Shown: positions 24,778-33,941 of the stretch, piece after piece
Position numbering within the stretch: the stretch's first letter is position 1
Layout of the letters: the number at the start of each line of letters is the position of its first letter
NCBI GenBank assembly: GCA_021810905.1
Contig: JAJZQH010000003.1
Span: 189,897-253,896 of the forward strand
DNA from: a bacterium
GTDB lineage: Bacteria; UBA10199; 2-02-FULL-44-16; JAAZCA01
Reading direction: 5' to 3'
DNA length: 64,000 nucleotides
Made by a program: the position numbers and the translations under genes
Notes under the pieces: generated by a model
Database searches by the model: none
What the model was told of the DNA's origin: nothing
The model's input: the letters and a program-made list of their open reading frames with translations, nothing else

Positions 24778-25830
24778 CTATCGCAATGGATAGCCTGCGA
24801 TGTCGTTGCCGTACGCGATGAGCGACGGCGTTTCGTTCCTCAGCTCGTCAGGCATAAACGGGAAAGAGGCGCTCGTGATGAAGAGAACTTTTCTGAGGCC
24901 CAGCCGTCCGAACGCACACGCGGTCGATCCATCCATGCCGTCATCCTTGTCCAGCAGCACGGTCGACACGTTGTCCGGCGTGACCTTCACGAGCTGTGAG
25001 TAGGGGTCGTTCGTGAAGTAGATATTACCGGCCAGATCGAAAGCAAAGTCGTCAACACCGAGGGCGTCGACATATAACTCCGGTTCTCCAGCCACCGGCG
25101 GCTGGAGGGGGTTAAGTCCGCTGCCCTGCATGGGAACCCTGTAGATTGCGTTCTTTCCGGAGTTCGCCACGTAGAGGTCGCCCATGAATTTCTGGATGCC
25201 GTTCATTCCGGGCATGAAGGGCACTCCCGGAGGAGGCGGCAGACTCGGATCGAACGCCATCAGATCGCTCTCCATGAAGAGATCCGCCGCTTCGCCCTGC
25301 CCGTCAATGCGCGCTGAAAAGATGCGGCCTGTGACCGACATGGAATCCACGGTGTAGAGATAGAAACCGCGCTTCACGATGCCGTTGAGCATCGCGTCCA
25401 TGGGAACGGTCGCCACGACATACTTGCTTCCGTCGGGCTTCAACTTCCAGATGCCGCGATATTCAGGCGTGCACGAATTGACGGTGATGTACATGTCGCC
25501 GGTCAGCTCATCCGGCGCTATACCGGCAATCATCGCGGGGAAGCCGCACGCGGGTTCGCCATTGGGTCCCAGGATCGGGAACTGCGCGAACACCTCCCTC
25601 TGTCCGTCAAAGGGATTGACCTTCTCGATTACTCCTGTGAGCGCAAGCGTGACGAACACTTCGTTATTCCAATTCACGGCCAGATTTTCCGGCGTCTCAA
25701 AGGCAGTGAAGTCGTACGGCACTACCATCTCCGACGTCCCGGTTGCAGGAGGAAATGCGTGAGCACTCCCTGCAGACGAGAGCAGCAGACCAATGACTGC
25801 CACCCCAAATATCCACCGCATTTTCCTCAT
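24778..25830 (-). CDS. Secreted SMP-30/gluconolactonase-like beta-propeller protein
   Basis: 350 residues from the ATG at 25830, which has GGGAGG upstream; the frame extends 45 nt further without a site. A signal peptide (ending SAGSAHAF) exports it. The repeated patterns ENLAVNWNNEVFVTLALTGVIEKVNPF, DMYITVNS and DDFAFDLAGNIYFTND are the Asp/Asn-rich blade loops of six-bladed SMP-30/strictosidine-synthase-like propellers. Substrate and activity are unknown. Confidence 0.75.
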   Translation of the reverse strand: MRKMRWIFGVAVIGLLLSSAGSAHAFPPATGTSEMVVPYDFTAFETPENLAVNWNNEVFVTLALTGVIEKVNPFDGQREVFAQFPILGPNGEPACGFPAMIAGIAPDELTGDMYITVNSCTPEYRGIWKLKPDGSKYVVATVPMDAMLNGIVKRGFYLYTVDSMSVTGRIFSARIDGQGEAADLFMESDLMAFDPSLPPPPGVPFMPGMNGIQKFMGDLYVANSGKNAIYRVPMQGSGLNPLQPPVAGEPELYVDALGVDDFAFDLAGNIYFTNDPYSQLVKVTPDNVSTVLLDKDDGMDGSTACAFGRLGLRKVLFITSASFPFMPDELRNETPSLIAYGNDIAGYPLR

Positions 25831-26008
25831 CGTGCCTCCCCCACTGGCCTCTATGCCAGCAATTGCGGCGGACACCGCCGGCCTGAGTCCGCAAATGTTG
25901 AGGGCCGTGGCCGGCCCGGCTGATTTTTTTCTGGTCTCATAGCAGATTATAGTTTAGAAGAAATCGGCTGGCAATAATAACCAGTTGATATTATTGGAGA
26001 TTTAGGAC

Positions 26009-27010
26009 ATGAATGACCCCCTATCGGCCAAGGATGGCCGCACGAGCACCGTAAACACCACGGGCCGACGGATGCAAATCAGGATACAGTCATTTCAGCG
26101 AACGATCGGCGCACTCCTCGCGGATATGCGCAGAAAGAGGAAAAAGACCCAGCAGGATTTTTCGCTGCCTCAGCGCACGATCCGCAGGATCGAGAAGGGA
26201 GAAATGCAGCGTTCCACGGTAATGGAATATTTTTGTGAAATGAAACCGTGCGCAAGGGATGCGGCAAAATGGATCAGGGCCGTGCTTGAACTTCTTGCGC
26301 CGGGCTGTCTGAGATGCGACCCGGATTGCGGCATGTGCGACAAGAGCATGGGTGAACTCGCGCACGAACTCAGAAAGAATACGGGGCTTGAGGAATTCGC
26401 AATGGAGCGGGCGATGCTCAGGGGAATCATCGAGCTAAACCCCTACGCCATCGTCATCTTCGATGAGGACGGCCGCTTTGTCCGGGCAAACAGGGCATAT
26501 CTCGATATATTCAAGGAACCTCCTCCAAAATTCGTGACGCTCTTCGATTCGCCTCCGCTGCGCAAGGCAGGCGTGCAGGAGGAGTTCTTCAAGCTGCGGG
26601 AAGGAAGGACTGTAAATATCAAGCCGATCTGGCACAACTCCAGGGACGTGGGCGAAGAATGGCCGGACAATCCGATTTGCATCGGCACCGTTGCATTCCC
26701 GCTCCACGATCAGTCCGGACGTATTCGCAATTATGTCGTCATTTCAGAGGATGTCACCAAGCGCGTCATTGCAGAAGAGAAATTGCGGGAGGCGATGAAA
26801 TTCAAGAGCGACTTCGTGGCCCACGCATCGCGCGAAATAGGGATGCCGCTCTACGGCATAATCTCCAGCGCCAGCCATATGCTGCAGGACGACGCGCTGC
26901 CTGAGCCGCGCAAGGCGGATCTCAAAGAGATGCTGGAAAAAGCCGACGGGCTCATGATGAAGATCAACGGACTGATGAAGACTCGCCCCATATCTGCTGA
27001 TAGATCTTGA
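26009..27010 (+). CDS. HTH-PAS protein with a vestigial histidine-kinase helix
   Basis: 333 residues, GGAG upstream. Residues about 25-70 look like an XRE-type helix-turn-helix (LADMRRKRKKTQQDFSLPQRTIRRIEKG). A short Cys cluster follows (CLRCDPDCGMC), then a PAS domain near 140-255 and a HisKA-like helix (FKSDFVAHASREIGMPLYGI). Where kinases have SHELRTPL the sequence reads SREIGMPL, so the phosphorylated His is Arg, and no ATPase domain follows. It is probably a sensor or regulator that does not autophosphorylate. Confidence 0.75.
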   Translation: MNDPLSAKDGRTSTVNTTGRRMQIRIQSFQRTIGALLADMRRKRKKTQQDFSLPQRTIRRIEKGEMQRSTVMEYFCEMKPCARDAAKWIRAVLELLAPGCLRCDPDCGMCDKSMGELAHELRKNTGLEEFAMERAMLRGIIELNPYAIVIFDEDGRFVRANRAYLDIFKEPPPKFVTLFDSPPLRKAGVQEEFFKLREGRTVNIKPIWHNSRDVGEEWPDNPICIGTVAFPLHDQSGRIRNYVVISEDVTKRVIAEEKLREAMKFKSDFVAHASREIGMPLYGIISSASHMLQDDALPEPRKADLKEMLEKADGLMMKINGLMKTRPISADRS

Positions 27011-27392
27011 GGTCTGCCGCGTAAAACAATCCGCTCCGGCCGACGAACGCAGTTATATTTCCACGATGCCAATACTGGAAAGTCATTCATTTCACTTCAC
27101 TAAGAACTTCCCCTCGCTGCAAAGACACAAGCGGCTTTATTTTTGAAAAACCGTCAAAAAAATAACATGGGGGAGGTGATTTTTACTCCATAATAATGTA
27201 TTGTATTTCAGCGTTAAAGGACTGTTGGAGTTCTCAATGTCAATAAATTGCCTCACAAAGGGAGGTTAACCAATTTTCCTATAAATAAATACCCATATAA
27301 TTTAAATAGATAGCCTGGTCGTCTAGGCACGCCTTATGCAACTCTTAGTGGATCGTAAGTAGAAAAATATTCCCTTTTCAGGGGGGTGGGTT
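27011..27392. other. AT-rich intergenic region
   Basis: 382 bp without a gene of normal size. A 10-codon frame (27237-27269, MSINCLTKGG) has GGAG 6 nt upstream and could be a leader peptide, but it may be chance. No riboswitch consensus or terminator was recognised. The promoter of the downstream lipoprotein gene must lie here. Confidence 0.45.
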
Positions 27393-28652
27393 ATGGAAAA
27401 AAATTATCCATTCACGAAACTCTGGACGATCTCCTTCATTATAATAGCTGGAGTATTTCTGCTCGCCTCGTGCGGGGGCAACCCTGCCACCAGTGTGGGA
27501 GGAGGCGATACCGGCGGAGGAATACAAGATCAGCCGCCTGTCGTCACCGGGCCGCCGGCAGAAGCACCGATGCCTATAGCGCTCAAGTTCGTCAATCCTC
27601 AGGATTTGAAGCTCGACTTCGCAACCTTGAGCCTTGAGGAACAGCTGATCAAGGCCATCGACCCGACGGGTCAATATTCAGCGGCCATATCGTACACCTA
27701 TCACGAAAACGAAACTTTCTTTAACGATTACCTGGGACCCCTCATGGCGGGCCTGGAAAAGATCGATATGCCGTACGACACCGCACGGACGTTTCACACG
27801 CGGATAGATTTCGGGTATGACCGCTACATCTATGCGGATACGGTCCTCGTAGGCGAACACGATATCAAGATCGATTTCGCGGATTACGATTTCGACAACG
27901 ACGGCGTGGCCGAAGGCTGCTCTGGCAATAGCCAAACTCTGCCGATCTGCGTGCGGATGTGGGTGGACGATAAGCGCTATCTCGCCTGGGTGTATGAGAC
28001 CTTTCCATACTGGGATTTCAATACGAATACGGCCAACGAAATCCCGGGCCTTGGCAGATTCAAGATCGTCGGCGCTCAGAGCATAGAGCATAACGGAGGA
28101 AATTACACCGCCACGCACGTTGACTACGATCGCCAGAGCGATCTTCATACTTCCTTTGATGCGTTCGGCTGGGGCATCAACGTCTTTTCGCTCAGGGTCA
28201 CGGGAATACATATTCAGATAGGTTCGGACGTTGGTGCAGACGTAGATGCCGCGAAACTTGTCAAGAGATACGGCCAAAACTATGCGATCGATATGGATGG
28301 CGATTCTCAATTCGATACGTTAGGCAACTATCTCTCGCGATACCGCGAAGGCTATGATTTTTGGAGCGGTTCAACCACAAACGGACTCATCTTCGGCTAT
28401 CTTGGTTTGTGGCTGGATCTGAACAATCAGTGCGCCGTGATCTCGACTGGCAACGGTACGGATACCGCGAATTGCGACAATGTCGGCGGAGAGAGAATCA
28501 GCGTCGGCGAGATCGATCCAATTACCGGACAGATCGTCGTCGCCCCGGGGAACCTTCAGTTCCCATCCGTCGTGGTTCAGAACGATGTCACGCTGGATGA
28601 TTTTCCGAACTCACCGCCCGTCGGTCTCTTTTCTCCTTTGACGAATCCGTAA
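27393..28652 (+). CDS. Lipoprotein of unknown function
   Basis: 419 residues with a G-rich ribosome site. The signal peptide ends in a lipobox (VFLLASCGG), followed by a Gly/Pro-rich linker of about 30 residues. The mature part is beta-rich and acidic, with many Asp/Tyr/Phe segments (DYDFDNDGVAEGC, IDMDGDSQFDTLG) that could bind Ca. No family was recognised. It lies 49 bp upstream of the MopE-like repeat protein on the same strand, and the two may be secreted together. Confidence 0.75.
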   Translation: MEKNYPFTKLWTISFIIIAGVFLLASCGGNPATSVGGGDTGGGIQDQPPVVTGPPAEAPMPIALKFVNPQDLKLDFATLSLEEQLIKAIDPTGQYSAAISYTYHENETFFNDYLGPLMAGLEKIDMPYDTARTFHTRIDFGYDRYIYADTVLVGEHDIKIDFADYDFDNDGVAEGCSGNSQTLPICVRMWVDDKRYLAWVYETFPYWDFNTNTANEIPGLGRFKIVGAQSIEHNGGNYTATHVDYDRQSDLHTSFDAFGWGINVFSLRVTGIHIQIGSDVGADVDAAKLVKRYGQNYAIDMDGDSQFDTLGNYLSRYREGYDFWSGSTTNGLIFGYLGLWLDLNNQCAVISTGNGTDTANCDNVGGERISVGEIDPITGQIVVAPGNLQFPSVVVQNDVTLDDFPNSPPVGLFSPLTNP

Positions 28653-28701
28653 GTTCGCCGTCGGGCGCAAAGATTGTGCTTATGGAAGGAGGTACAGGGT
28701 C

Positions 28702-30936
28702 ATGAAGAAAATCGACATTCGCTCCCTTGTTGCTGATAGCGGTGTTCGAATGAAACCGATCTTGCTGGCGCTGATCTCTATCGGCGTTCTCTGCCTGTTT
28801 GCCTCGTGCAACGCCGAGGTAAATTCCGACCTCTCCTCAACCGGGACTGAAGAGCCGCCGGTAGTCCAGACGCCGGAACAGCCGCCTGTGGCTGCGGCAA
28901 CCGGAGAGGATATCAACCTCATCGGCATTGCGGCGACCAAGGCGTTTTCCGTCTCGGCCACGCAATCGCTCCTTCAGGGTATCGGGTTCACGATTGTTGC
29001 GCCGTCGGCCTCGATCGGTGCTTCCAAAGCCATCTGGCCTGGCGCGCCTGAGATCTGCGATGACGGCTTGGACAACGACCTGGACAACCTGATCGATTGT
29101 CGTGATCCGGACTGCAGCGGGAGTTCTCTCTGTCCGGAAGCGAGCTGCTGCAACGGCATCGACGACAACCACAACGGGATGATCGATTGCGCTGATCCGA
29201 GCTGTGACGGGCAGGCCTCCACGAAATGCACTCCTGGAAGTGCTGATATCTGCTGGACGGACGGATGCACCTGGTTCTTGATGCAGGAGGGGGTATCTGG
29301 ACCTACATGCGCGGCGGGTCAGGAGATGAAACACGAAGGTGGCATTCCGAACGGTTGCATAGATCTCGCTGACAACGACGGGGATGGAGATACCGACTGC
29401 GATGACTCGGATTGCTGGGATGATCCGCTATGCGGCGGCGGAGCGCGCGGCTGCATAGATCTTGTCGACAACGACGCCGACGGCCTGGTCGATTGCTCGG
29501 ACCTTGACTGCAAATTCGAAGCGGAATGCGCAGGCCCTGACCGCGAGACGTGGTGCGCTGATCAATCGAACTGCTGCCGCAACAGCGCCGATGACGACGC
29601 CGACGGCAAGATCGACTGCGCGGACAGCGATTGCGCGGCAACGCTCGCGTGCACGGCGCCGGGAATGCTGCAGCTTGTGAACGCCTACTGCAGCGGTGCT
29701 TATCCGCCGCTGACGACGAGCCTCTTCAGCGCGCATTGCAGCGGTAGCACGCAATCTCAGGCGGTCTTCCAGATCACGGGTTCCGTTTCCGGCATCGGCT
29801 TTGACACCTATCAATTCTCCGGGGCCTTCATGGCAACGGCGGCAGTGCTCATGCAGCCCAATACGGTGATCGTCAACTTCTCATTTACCTCCAGCGACCT
29901 CACCGCTTCCTCCGAAGCGCAGGCTGATATCGTAGCCAAGGCTGTTGATACCTCTTCCATCGATCAGGTGCGGTTTATCGATTGCACGGTCAAAACCGAA
30001 TGGAGCTGCGATAACAACTCATCGTGCACGCTCAAGAGTTCAGAGATTGAGGAATGCAAAATGGCTGCCGGCGATCTCAACTTCTCCTGTAACGACCTCG
30101 TGGGCTGCGATCTACGCGAATTGCTCTGCGCCGACGGCGTAGATAACGATGGAGATCAATTAATAGATTGTGCTGATTCTGATTGCACGTACGATCATGC
30201 CTGCGATTCAGCGTGCGTCTATGAAGGTCCGGAAAAGTGGAGCGGCGGCGATCCGGCCATCGACAACACCTGCGGCGACGGCAAAGACAACGATTGCGAT
30301 CACTTCATCGATTGCGCGGATCCGGACTGCGCCGATCAAATCGAGAATCCGCCATATGTGGGAACGTATCCGAAATGCACGGGCTGCGTGTGGGAAGGAC
30401 CCGAAGGTCCGGCCTATGGGAACTGCAATGATGGCAAGGACAACGATTGCAACGGGGACTATTTCTACAACTGGTACACGGGCGTCGATTGCGACGATCA
30501 TAACACCGACAATCCCCCCATCGCTGGTAGCTGTTCAGACAGCCCGGATTGCCCTGTTTGCGGCGGACAGCCCACGTGCGATGACGCCACCGGTCAGGTA
30601 TCGGGCGTCTGGTCCTTCAACTACCTGAGGCCGGATCCGCCGCCGACGTGCGGGGAGATCAACAAGGGAACGTGCGTGGCAGGCTGTTGCACGGGCGTTC
30701 CGGCGTGCGCCAAGATCTCCTGCCTGCAGGCGTACCAGGCCGTGTGGTCATTCCTCAATAACGGAATTAAACCGGCAGCGGCGGATCAGTGCGGAAATGC
30801 GGGCTTCAGCGATTTCATGAACATGTACTTCATGAAATTCTTCCCGCCGACATTCCCGTTCGCAGGAGCAGCCTGCGACGATCTCGCGTTCGATCCAGAC
30901 GGCGCCGCAGGCACCAGGACCGGATGTTGCAATTGA
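28702..30936 (+). CDS. Cys/Asp-rich lipoprotein with MopE-like metal-binding repeats
   Basis: 744 residues with a very good AAGGAGGT site 8 nt before this ATG; an ATG 48 nt in would start nearer the signal. The lipobox is LCLFASC. The mature part carries about eight Cys-rich units of the type CDDGLDNDLDNLIDCRDPDC, in two blocks: about residues 115-320 and 490-600. Between them is a beta-rich domain (340-470). Such repeats occur in MopE-like copper-binding and many myxobacterial surface proteins. A metal-binding role is inferred. A T-rich terminator follows. Confidence 0.8.
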   Translation: MKKIDIRSLVADSGVRMKPILLALISIGVLCLFASCNAEVNSDLSSTGTEEPPVVQTPEQPPVAAATGEDINLIGIAATKAFSVSATQSLLQGIGFTIVAPSASIGASKAIWPGAPEICDDGLDNDLDNLIDCRDPDCSGSSLCPEASCCNGIDDNHNGMIDCADPSCDGQASTKCTPGSADICWTDGCTWFLMQEGVSGPTCAAGQEMKHEGGIPNGCIDLADNDGDGDTDCDDSDCWDDPLCGGGARGCIDLVDNDADGLVDCSDLDCKFEAECAGPDRETWCADQSNCCRNSADDDADGKIDCADSDCAATLACTAPGMLQLVNAYCSGAYPPLTTSLFSAHCSGSTQSQAVFQITGSVSGIGFDTYQFSGAFMATAAVLMQPNTVIVNFSFTSSDLTASSEAQADIVAKAVDTSSIDQVRFIDCTVKTEWSCDNNSSCTLKSSEIEECKMAAGDLNFSCNDLVGCDLRELLCADGVDNDGDQLIDCADSDCTYDHACDSACVYEGPEKWSGGDPAIDNTCGDGKDNDCDHFIDCADPDCADQIENPPYVGTYPKCTGCVWEGPEGPAYGNCNDGKDNDCNGDYFYNWYTGVDCDDHNTDNPPIAGSCSDSPDCPVCGGQPTCDDATGQVSGVWSFNYLRPDPPPTCGEINKGTCVAGCCTGVPACAKISCLQAYQAVWSFLNNGIKPAAADQCGNAGFSDFMNMYFMKFFPPTFPFAGAACDDLAFDPDGAAGTRTGCCN

Positions 30937-30966
30937 CGGGTTGATATTCGATGATGACGGCGAGGG

Positions 30967-31002
30967 CGCCCGCCTTGCGATAATGCAAGGCGGGCGTTTT
31001 TT
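30967..31002 (+). terminator. Rho-independent terminator
   Basis: A 12-bp perfect stem CGCCCGCCTTGC (30967-30978) pairs with 30985-30996 around a 6-nt loop, followed by TTTTTT. It ends the MopE-like gene transcript. Confidence 0.92.
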
Positions 31003-31560
31003 CTATTTCTTGACCCCGCCAGCCTGCCCTGGCCTCTTGCAGACGCGGCTCAAGCGCACGTCGATGCCATAGGTCTCTACCGAAGAAACCAGCGACGGCG
31101 GCGCATCGAAGATGTTGATCTCGCGCCTGTTGTCCAGCGAGCGCGCGAAGGTCCTGATACTCGCGTCGCCTGCCTTGCACTTGAGCAGGGTCCACGGGTA
31201 GCCCTCCCCTCCATCGCTCCGGTGCGTGATGGCGCAGCTGGCTTCGCTGCCCACGCCCTTGACGCACTGGAGCCCGCGCAATTCCTGTGTCACCGTATAG
31301 GTATTCGTGGCCGTCTGCTGAATCTTGAAGCCCTGCACCGGGCCACCGATGTAAGGCGGAGGGGGAGGTTCCGCCGGAGGGGGCGGGACAGCGCCGGGCG
31401 TCACAGGTTCAACCGGAGGCGCGATCGATTGTACTTGGGCCTCCGGCGCCGGTGTTTCCACTTCCTCATTTGTCCCCTCGTCTTGCGCGAACACGGCGGA
31501 AGAGAATACAAAGAGCGTTGCGACTATTGCATAAGAGCAGGCGCGTAGAACAATCCTCAT
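31003..31560 (-). CDS. Small secreted protein with a proline-rich linker
   Basis: 185 residues from the ATG at 31560 (GGAGG upstream); an ATG 21 nt further up lacks this spacing. The signal peptide ends AVFAQD. Residues about 25-75 are Pro/Glu-rich (an unstructured linker). The C-terminal domain has four cysteines spread over 85 residues (LQCVKG, ASCAIT, LLKCKAG, SRVCKRP), which could form two disulfides. No family was recognised. It lies downstream of the small membrane-peptide gene on the same strand. Confidence 0.72.
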   Translation of the reverse strand: MRIVLRACSYAIVATLFVFSSAVFAQDEGTNEEVETPAPEAQVQSIAPPVEPVTPGAVPPPPAEPPPPPYIGGPVQGFKIQQTATNTYTVTQELRGLQCVKGVGSEASCAITHRSDGGEGYPWTLLKCKAGDASIRTFARSLDNRREINIFDAPPSLVSSVETYGIDVRLSRVCKRPGQAGGVKK

Positions 31561-31585
31561 GCAGACCTCCAGATGGAACAAACGG

Positions 31586-31672
31586 CTATGATGTCATTAT
31601 TATGAATGCTATCATGCTCACGATGGCGAGAAGAAAACCGATTGCGATCACTATCTTGTGATGTTTTTTCAT
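31586..31672 (-). CDS. 28-residue single-span membrane peptide
   Basis: Opens MKKHHKIVIAIGFLLAI and ends in IIMTS, stop at 31586-31588. It consists of a basic KKHHK head followed by one hydrophobic span, the layout of small bacterial membrane peptides. GGGAG lies 6 nt before the ATG. It is 25 bp upstream of the secreted-protein gene, so both may be on one transcript. Function is unknown. Confidence 0.55.
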   Translation of the reverse strand: MKKHHKIVIAIGFLLAIVSMIAFIIMTS

Positions 31673-31757
31673 TTGGAACTCCCGTTGTGTTGGCTTTGCA
31701 GATAGTATCATATCCGCGAATGCGGTGACGAGATGAAACATTTGAATTGGAGCCTTT

Positions 31758-32336
31758 ATGAAATCACGATGCCCATGGCCTGGAGATGATCCGCTCTATA
31801 TCGAATATCACGACAAGGAATGGGGCGTGCCCGTACGCGATGACGTCAAACAGTTTGAATTCCTGATACTCGAGGGGATGCAGGCGGGACTCTCCTGGCT
31901 CACGATCCTCAAGAAGCGCGAAAATTTTCGCAAGGCCTTTGACGGCTTCGACGCGGAGCGCATGGCTCGCTACAGCAAAAGGGAATTCAAACGCCTGATG
32001 AACGACGCCGGCATAATCCGCAACGAGCAGAAAATCAGAGCGGCCATCGCGAACGCCGGCGTGTTCCTTACGGTGCAGGAGGAGTTCGGATCGTTCTCGG
32101 ATTATATCTGGGGATTCGTGGACGGAAGGCCGATCCTCAACCGCTGGAAGAACCTTAAACAGCTGCCTGCAAAGACGAAGCTGTCGGACGAGATCAGCCG
32201 CGACCTCAAGGCGCGAGGATTCAAGTTCGTGGGGTCAACGATCGTCTACGCGCACATGCAGGCGACCGGCATGGTCAACGACCACCTCGTCGATTGCTTC
32301 CGCTACAAAGCGCTGGCAGGTGGTCGAATCTCATGA
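31758..32336 (+). CDS. tag: DNA-3-methyladenine glycosylase I
   Basis: 192 residues, the usual Tag length. The N-terminal CPW and YHDKEWGVPVRDD, then FEFLILEGMQAGLSWLTIL, and the C-terminal KFVGSTIVYAHMQATGMVNDH motifs are diagnostic. The enzyme excises 3-methyladenine from alkylated DNA. TTGGAG precedes the ATG. The cysteine and histidine residues of the Tag zinc site (Cys near the start, HLVDC at the end) are retained. Its last 62 bp overlap the convergent gene below. Confidence 0.95.
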   Translation: MKSRCPWPGDDPLYIEYHDKEWGVPVRDDVKQFEFLILEGMQAGLSWLTILKKRENFRKAFDGFDAERMARYSKREFKRLMNDAGIIRNEQKIRAAIANAGVFLTVQEEFGSFSDYIWGFVDGRPILNRWKNLKQLPAKTKLSDEISRDLKARGFKFVGSTIVYAHMQATGMVNDHLVDCFRYKALAGGRIS

Positions 32337-33873
32337 GTCTGACGTCGTAAGGCGAAACGACGTTGTCAGCGGATACCATCTTTTTCGTCCTGTTCTGCCC
32401 GAAGCCGAGCACGAGCCTCCCATCGGCATTGATGGAGAGGACCGTCTCGTCCTTATTGTATTGCGGCCGCCTCACGTGAGAGAGCGGCCAGAGACCGCGC
32501 GCCTCGATGTCGCGCAGGTTGTCGAAGGCGTTGGTGGATGAGGCATCGATCCTTGCGAATTTGTTCCTGTCATCGAGCGGCGGCACGTTTTTCCCAAACC
32601 TGCCCGATCTGATGTAATCGAGGTAACGCCGATACGCCGCGTCGATTTCTGCCGCGAAGAGGTCATACATCTTTTTCCTGAAGTACATCTTCGCGAATGC
32701 CTCCCTCTCCTCGCTGATGGATCTCCTGGGATCGCGTGAAAAGTTGTTCCAGCGCTCCGCGATCTCCTTTGCCAGCCGATCCAGCCATTCTGCGCTCATC
32801 CCGGACCTGAAGGAGGCGGGAACGATGCGCTCGTCCATCATGAATTGATCGAGGTAGCCGCGCGCCTCCGCGATTTCGTCCTTCTGTACGACGTCAGCAA
32901 GCATCACACTCCGGGGGGGGAGCTTTCTTCCTGAATCAAGGACAAGATAGCAGTCTACCCCTATGCCCATGACCTTCTCCCGCACCAGTCCGTCTTCCGG
33001 GACGCACGTGAGTACATGCGCCTTCGCGTCAAACAGCATCTCCATTTTTTCAAGGTACAGAAAGCGTGTGTAGGGCGTCATATGGAAAGGAGCGTTACGG
33101 GAGATAAAGACGTGCTTTGGTATCGGCGCGCTGCCTCCGCTCCCGATCTTGCCCTCGCGCACCGCGGCGACGTATCGATCATAGGCGGCATCGGGTCCCG
33201 TCTTTTGCCGGACCCACGCGACCGCTGCGCTCTTTGCGATGACTTCCGCGTTGGTTTTCAGCCCCGCGCGCTCGATCATCGCGATTTTTTTTCTCACCTC
33301 CGCGACGAGCCCCGGCATGTCGCGTTCGAGAAATTTCGGCCAGAGCTCCGTATCGATGTCCCTCCTCTGCTGCACCGCGTTTCTGATCGTGGTCCTTATC
33401 TCTTCGTCCGTCGTTCGCGCGTCCGAACCGGATGCCCCGCCCGTTTCATCGCTTCCTGAAACGGCAAACACGCCTGCCTGCGGCATGACGGACTGCGGAC
33501 CCGCGAATGCGGGCATGAGAAGCCGTGCACTGAAAGGTTCGGCAAATCGTCCTGTATTCTGTTTGATAACGGAAGCTGCTTCGCGCAACGAAGTTTCCAC
33601 GGAGAGAAGCATCACATAAGGATCTGCTGCGTCGCTCGATCGTGCAGGCGTCGCGACATCTCCCGTCACGATCTCCGGTTTTTCTGCGATAACGGCCGGC
33701 TCGCGAAACTTAAGCGTAGGCACACCTTCGTTCACGCTGACGTAATAATCCTGCGCTGAGTCATCGCATGCAGCCTCGGCGCTGCATCCGTAATCAATGC
33801 CCTCTTCTGCTGCAAAAGATTCCGCGCCAGGCGATACGCCCGGCATGATGCCCATCATGGTCTGTGTGATCAA
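32275..33873 (-). CDS. Large protein of unknown function overlapping tag
   Basis: 532 residues from a TTG with AAGGAGG 4-5 nt upstream; the next ATG would be too far from that site. The first 170 residues are low complexity (Ala/Ser/Asp-rich). The remaining part is charged and helical (KFLERDMPGLVAEVRKKI, EEREAFAKMYFRKKMYDLF). No family, signal or membrane segment was seen. Its long low-complexity N-terminus resembles that of the 505-residue protein at 20546, though no sequence identity is evident. Its 3' end runs 62 bp into the tag gene on the other strand. Confidence 0.65.
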   Translation of the reverse strand: MITQTMMGIMPGVSPGAESFAAEEGIDYGCSAEAACDDSAQDYYVSVNEGVPTLKFREPAVIAEKPEIVTGDVATPARSSDAADPYVMLLSVETSLREAASVIKQNTGRFAEPFSARLLMPAFAGPQSVMPQAGVFAVSGSDETGGASGSDARTTDEEIRTTIRNAVQQRRDIDTELWPKFLERDMPGLVAEVRKKIAMIERAGLKTNAEVIAKSAAVAWVRQKTGPDAAYDRYVAAVREGKIGSGGSAPIPKHVFISRNAPFHMTPYTRFLYLEKMEMLFDAKAHVLTCVPEDGLVREKVMGIGVDCYLVLDSGRKLPPRSVMLADVVQKDEIAEARGYLDQFMMDERIVPASFRSGMSAEWLDRLAKEIAERWNNFSRDPRRSISEEREAFAKMYFRKKMYDLFAAEIDAAYRRYLDYIRSGRFGKNVPPLDDRNKFARIDASSTNAFDNLRDIEARGLWPLSHVRRPQYNKDETVLSINADGRLVLGFGQNRTKKMVSADNVVSPYDVRLMRFDHLPALCSGSNRRGGR

Positions 33874-33941
33874 AGTGCCTCCTTGAAAAAAATCTCACCT
33901 GCTTATCGGCACGCCCGTGGATTTGTTGCTAACTATCGCAC

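Noticed and set aside
25902-25931. Terminator from a GGGCCG/CGGCCC hairpin and a T run
   Set aside because: The T run is 7 nt away from the stem and no plus-strand gene ends there.
27011-27392. A riboswitch (for example cyclic-di-GMP type) upstream of the lipoprotein gene
   Set aside because: The conserved core sequences of known classes were not found.
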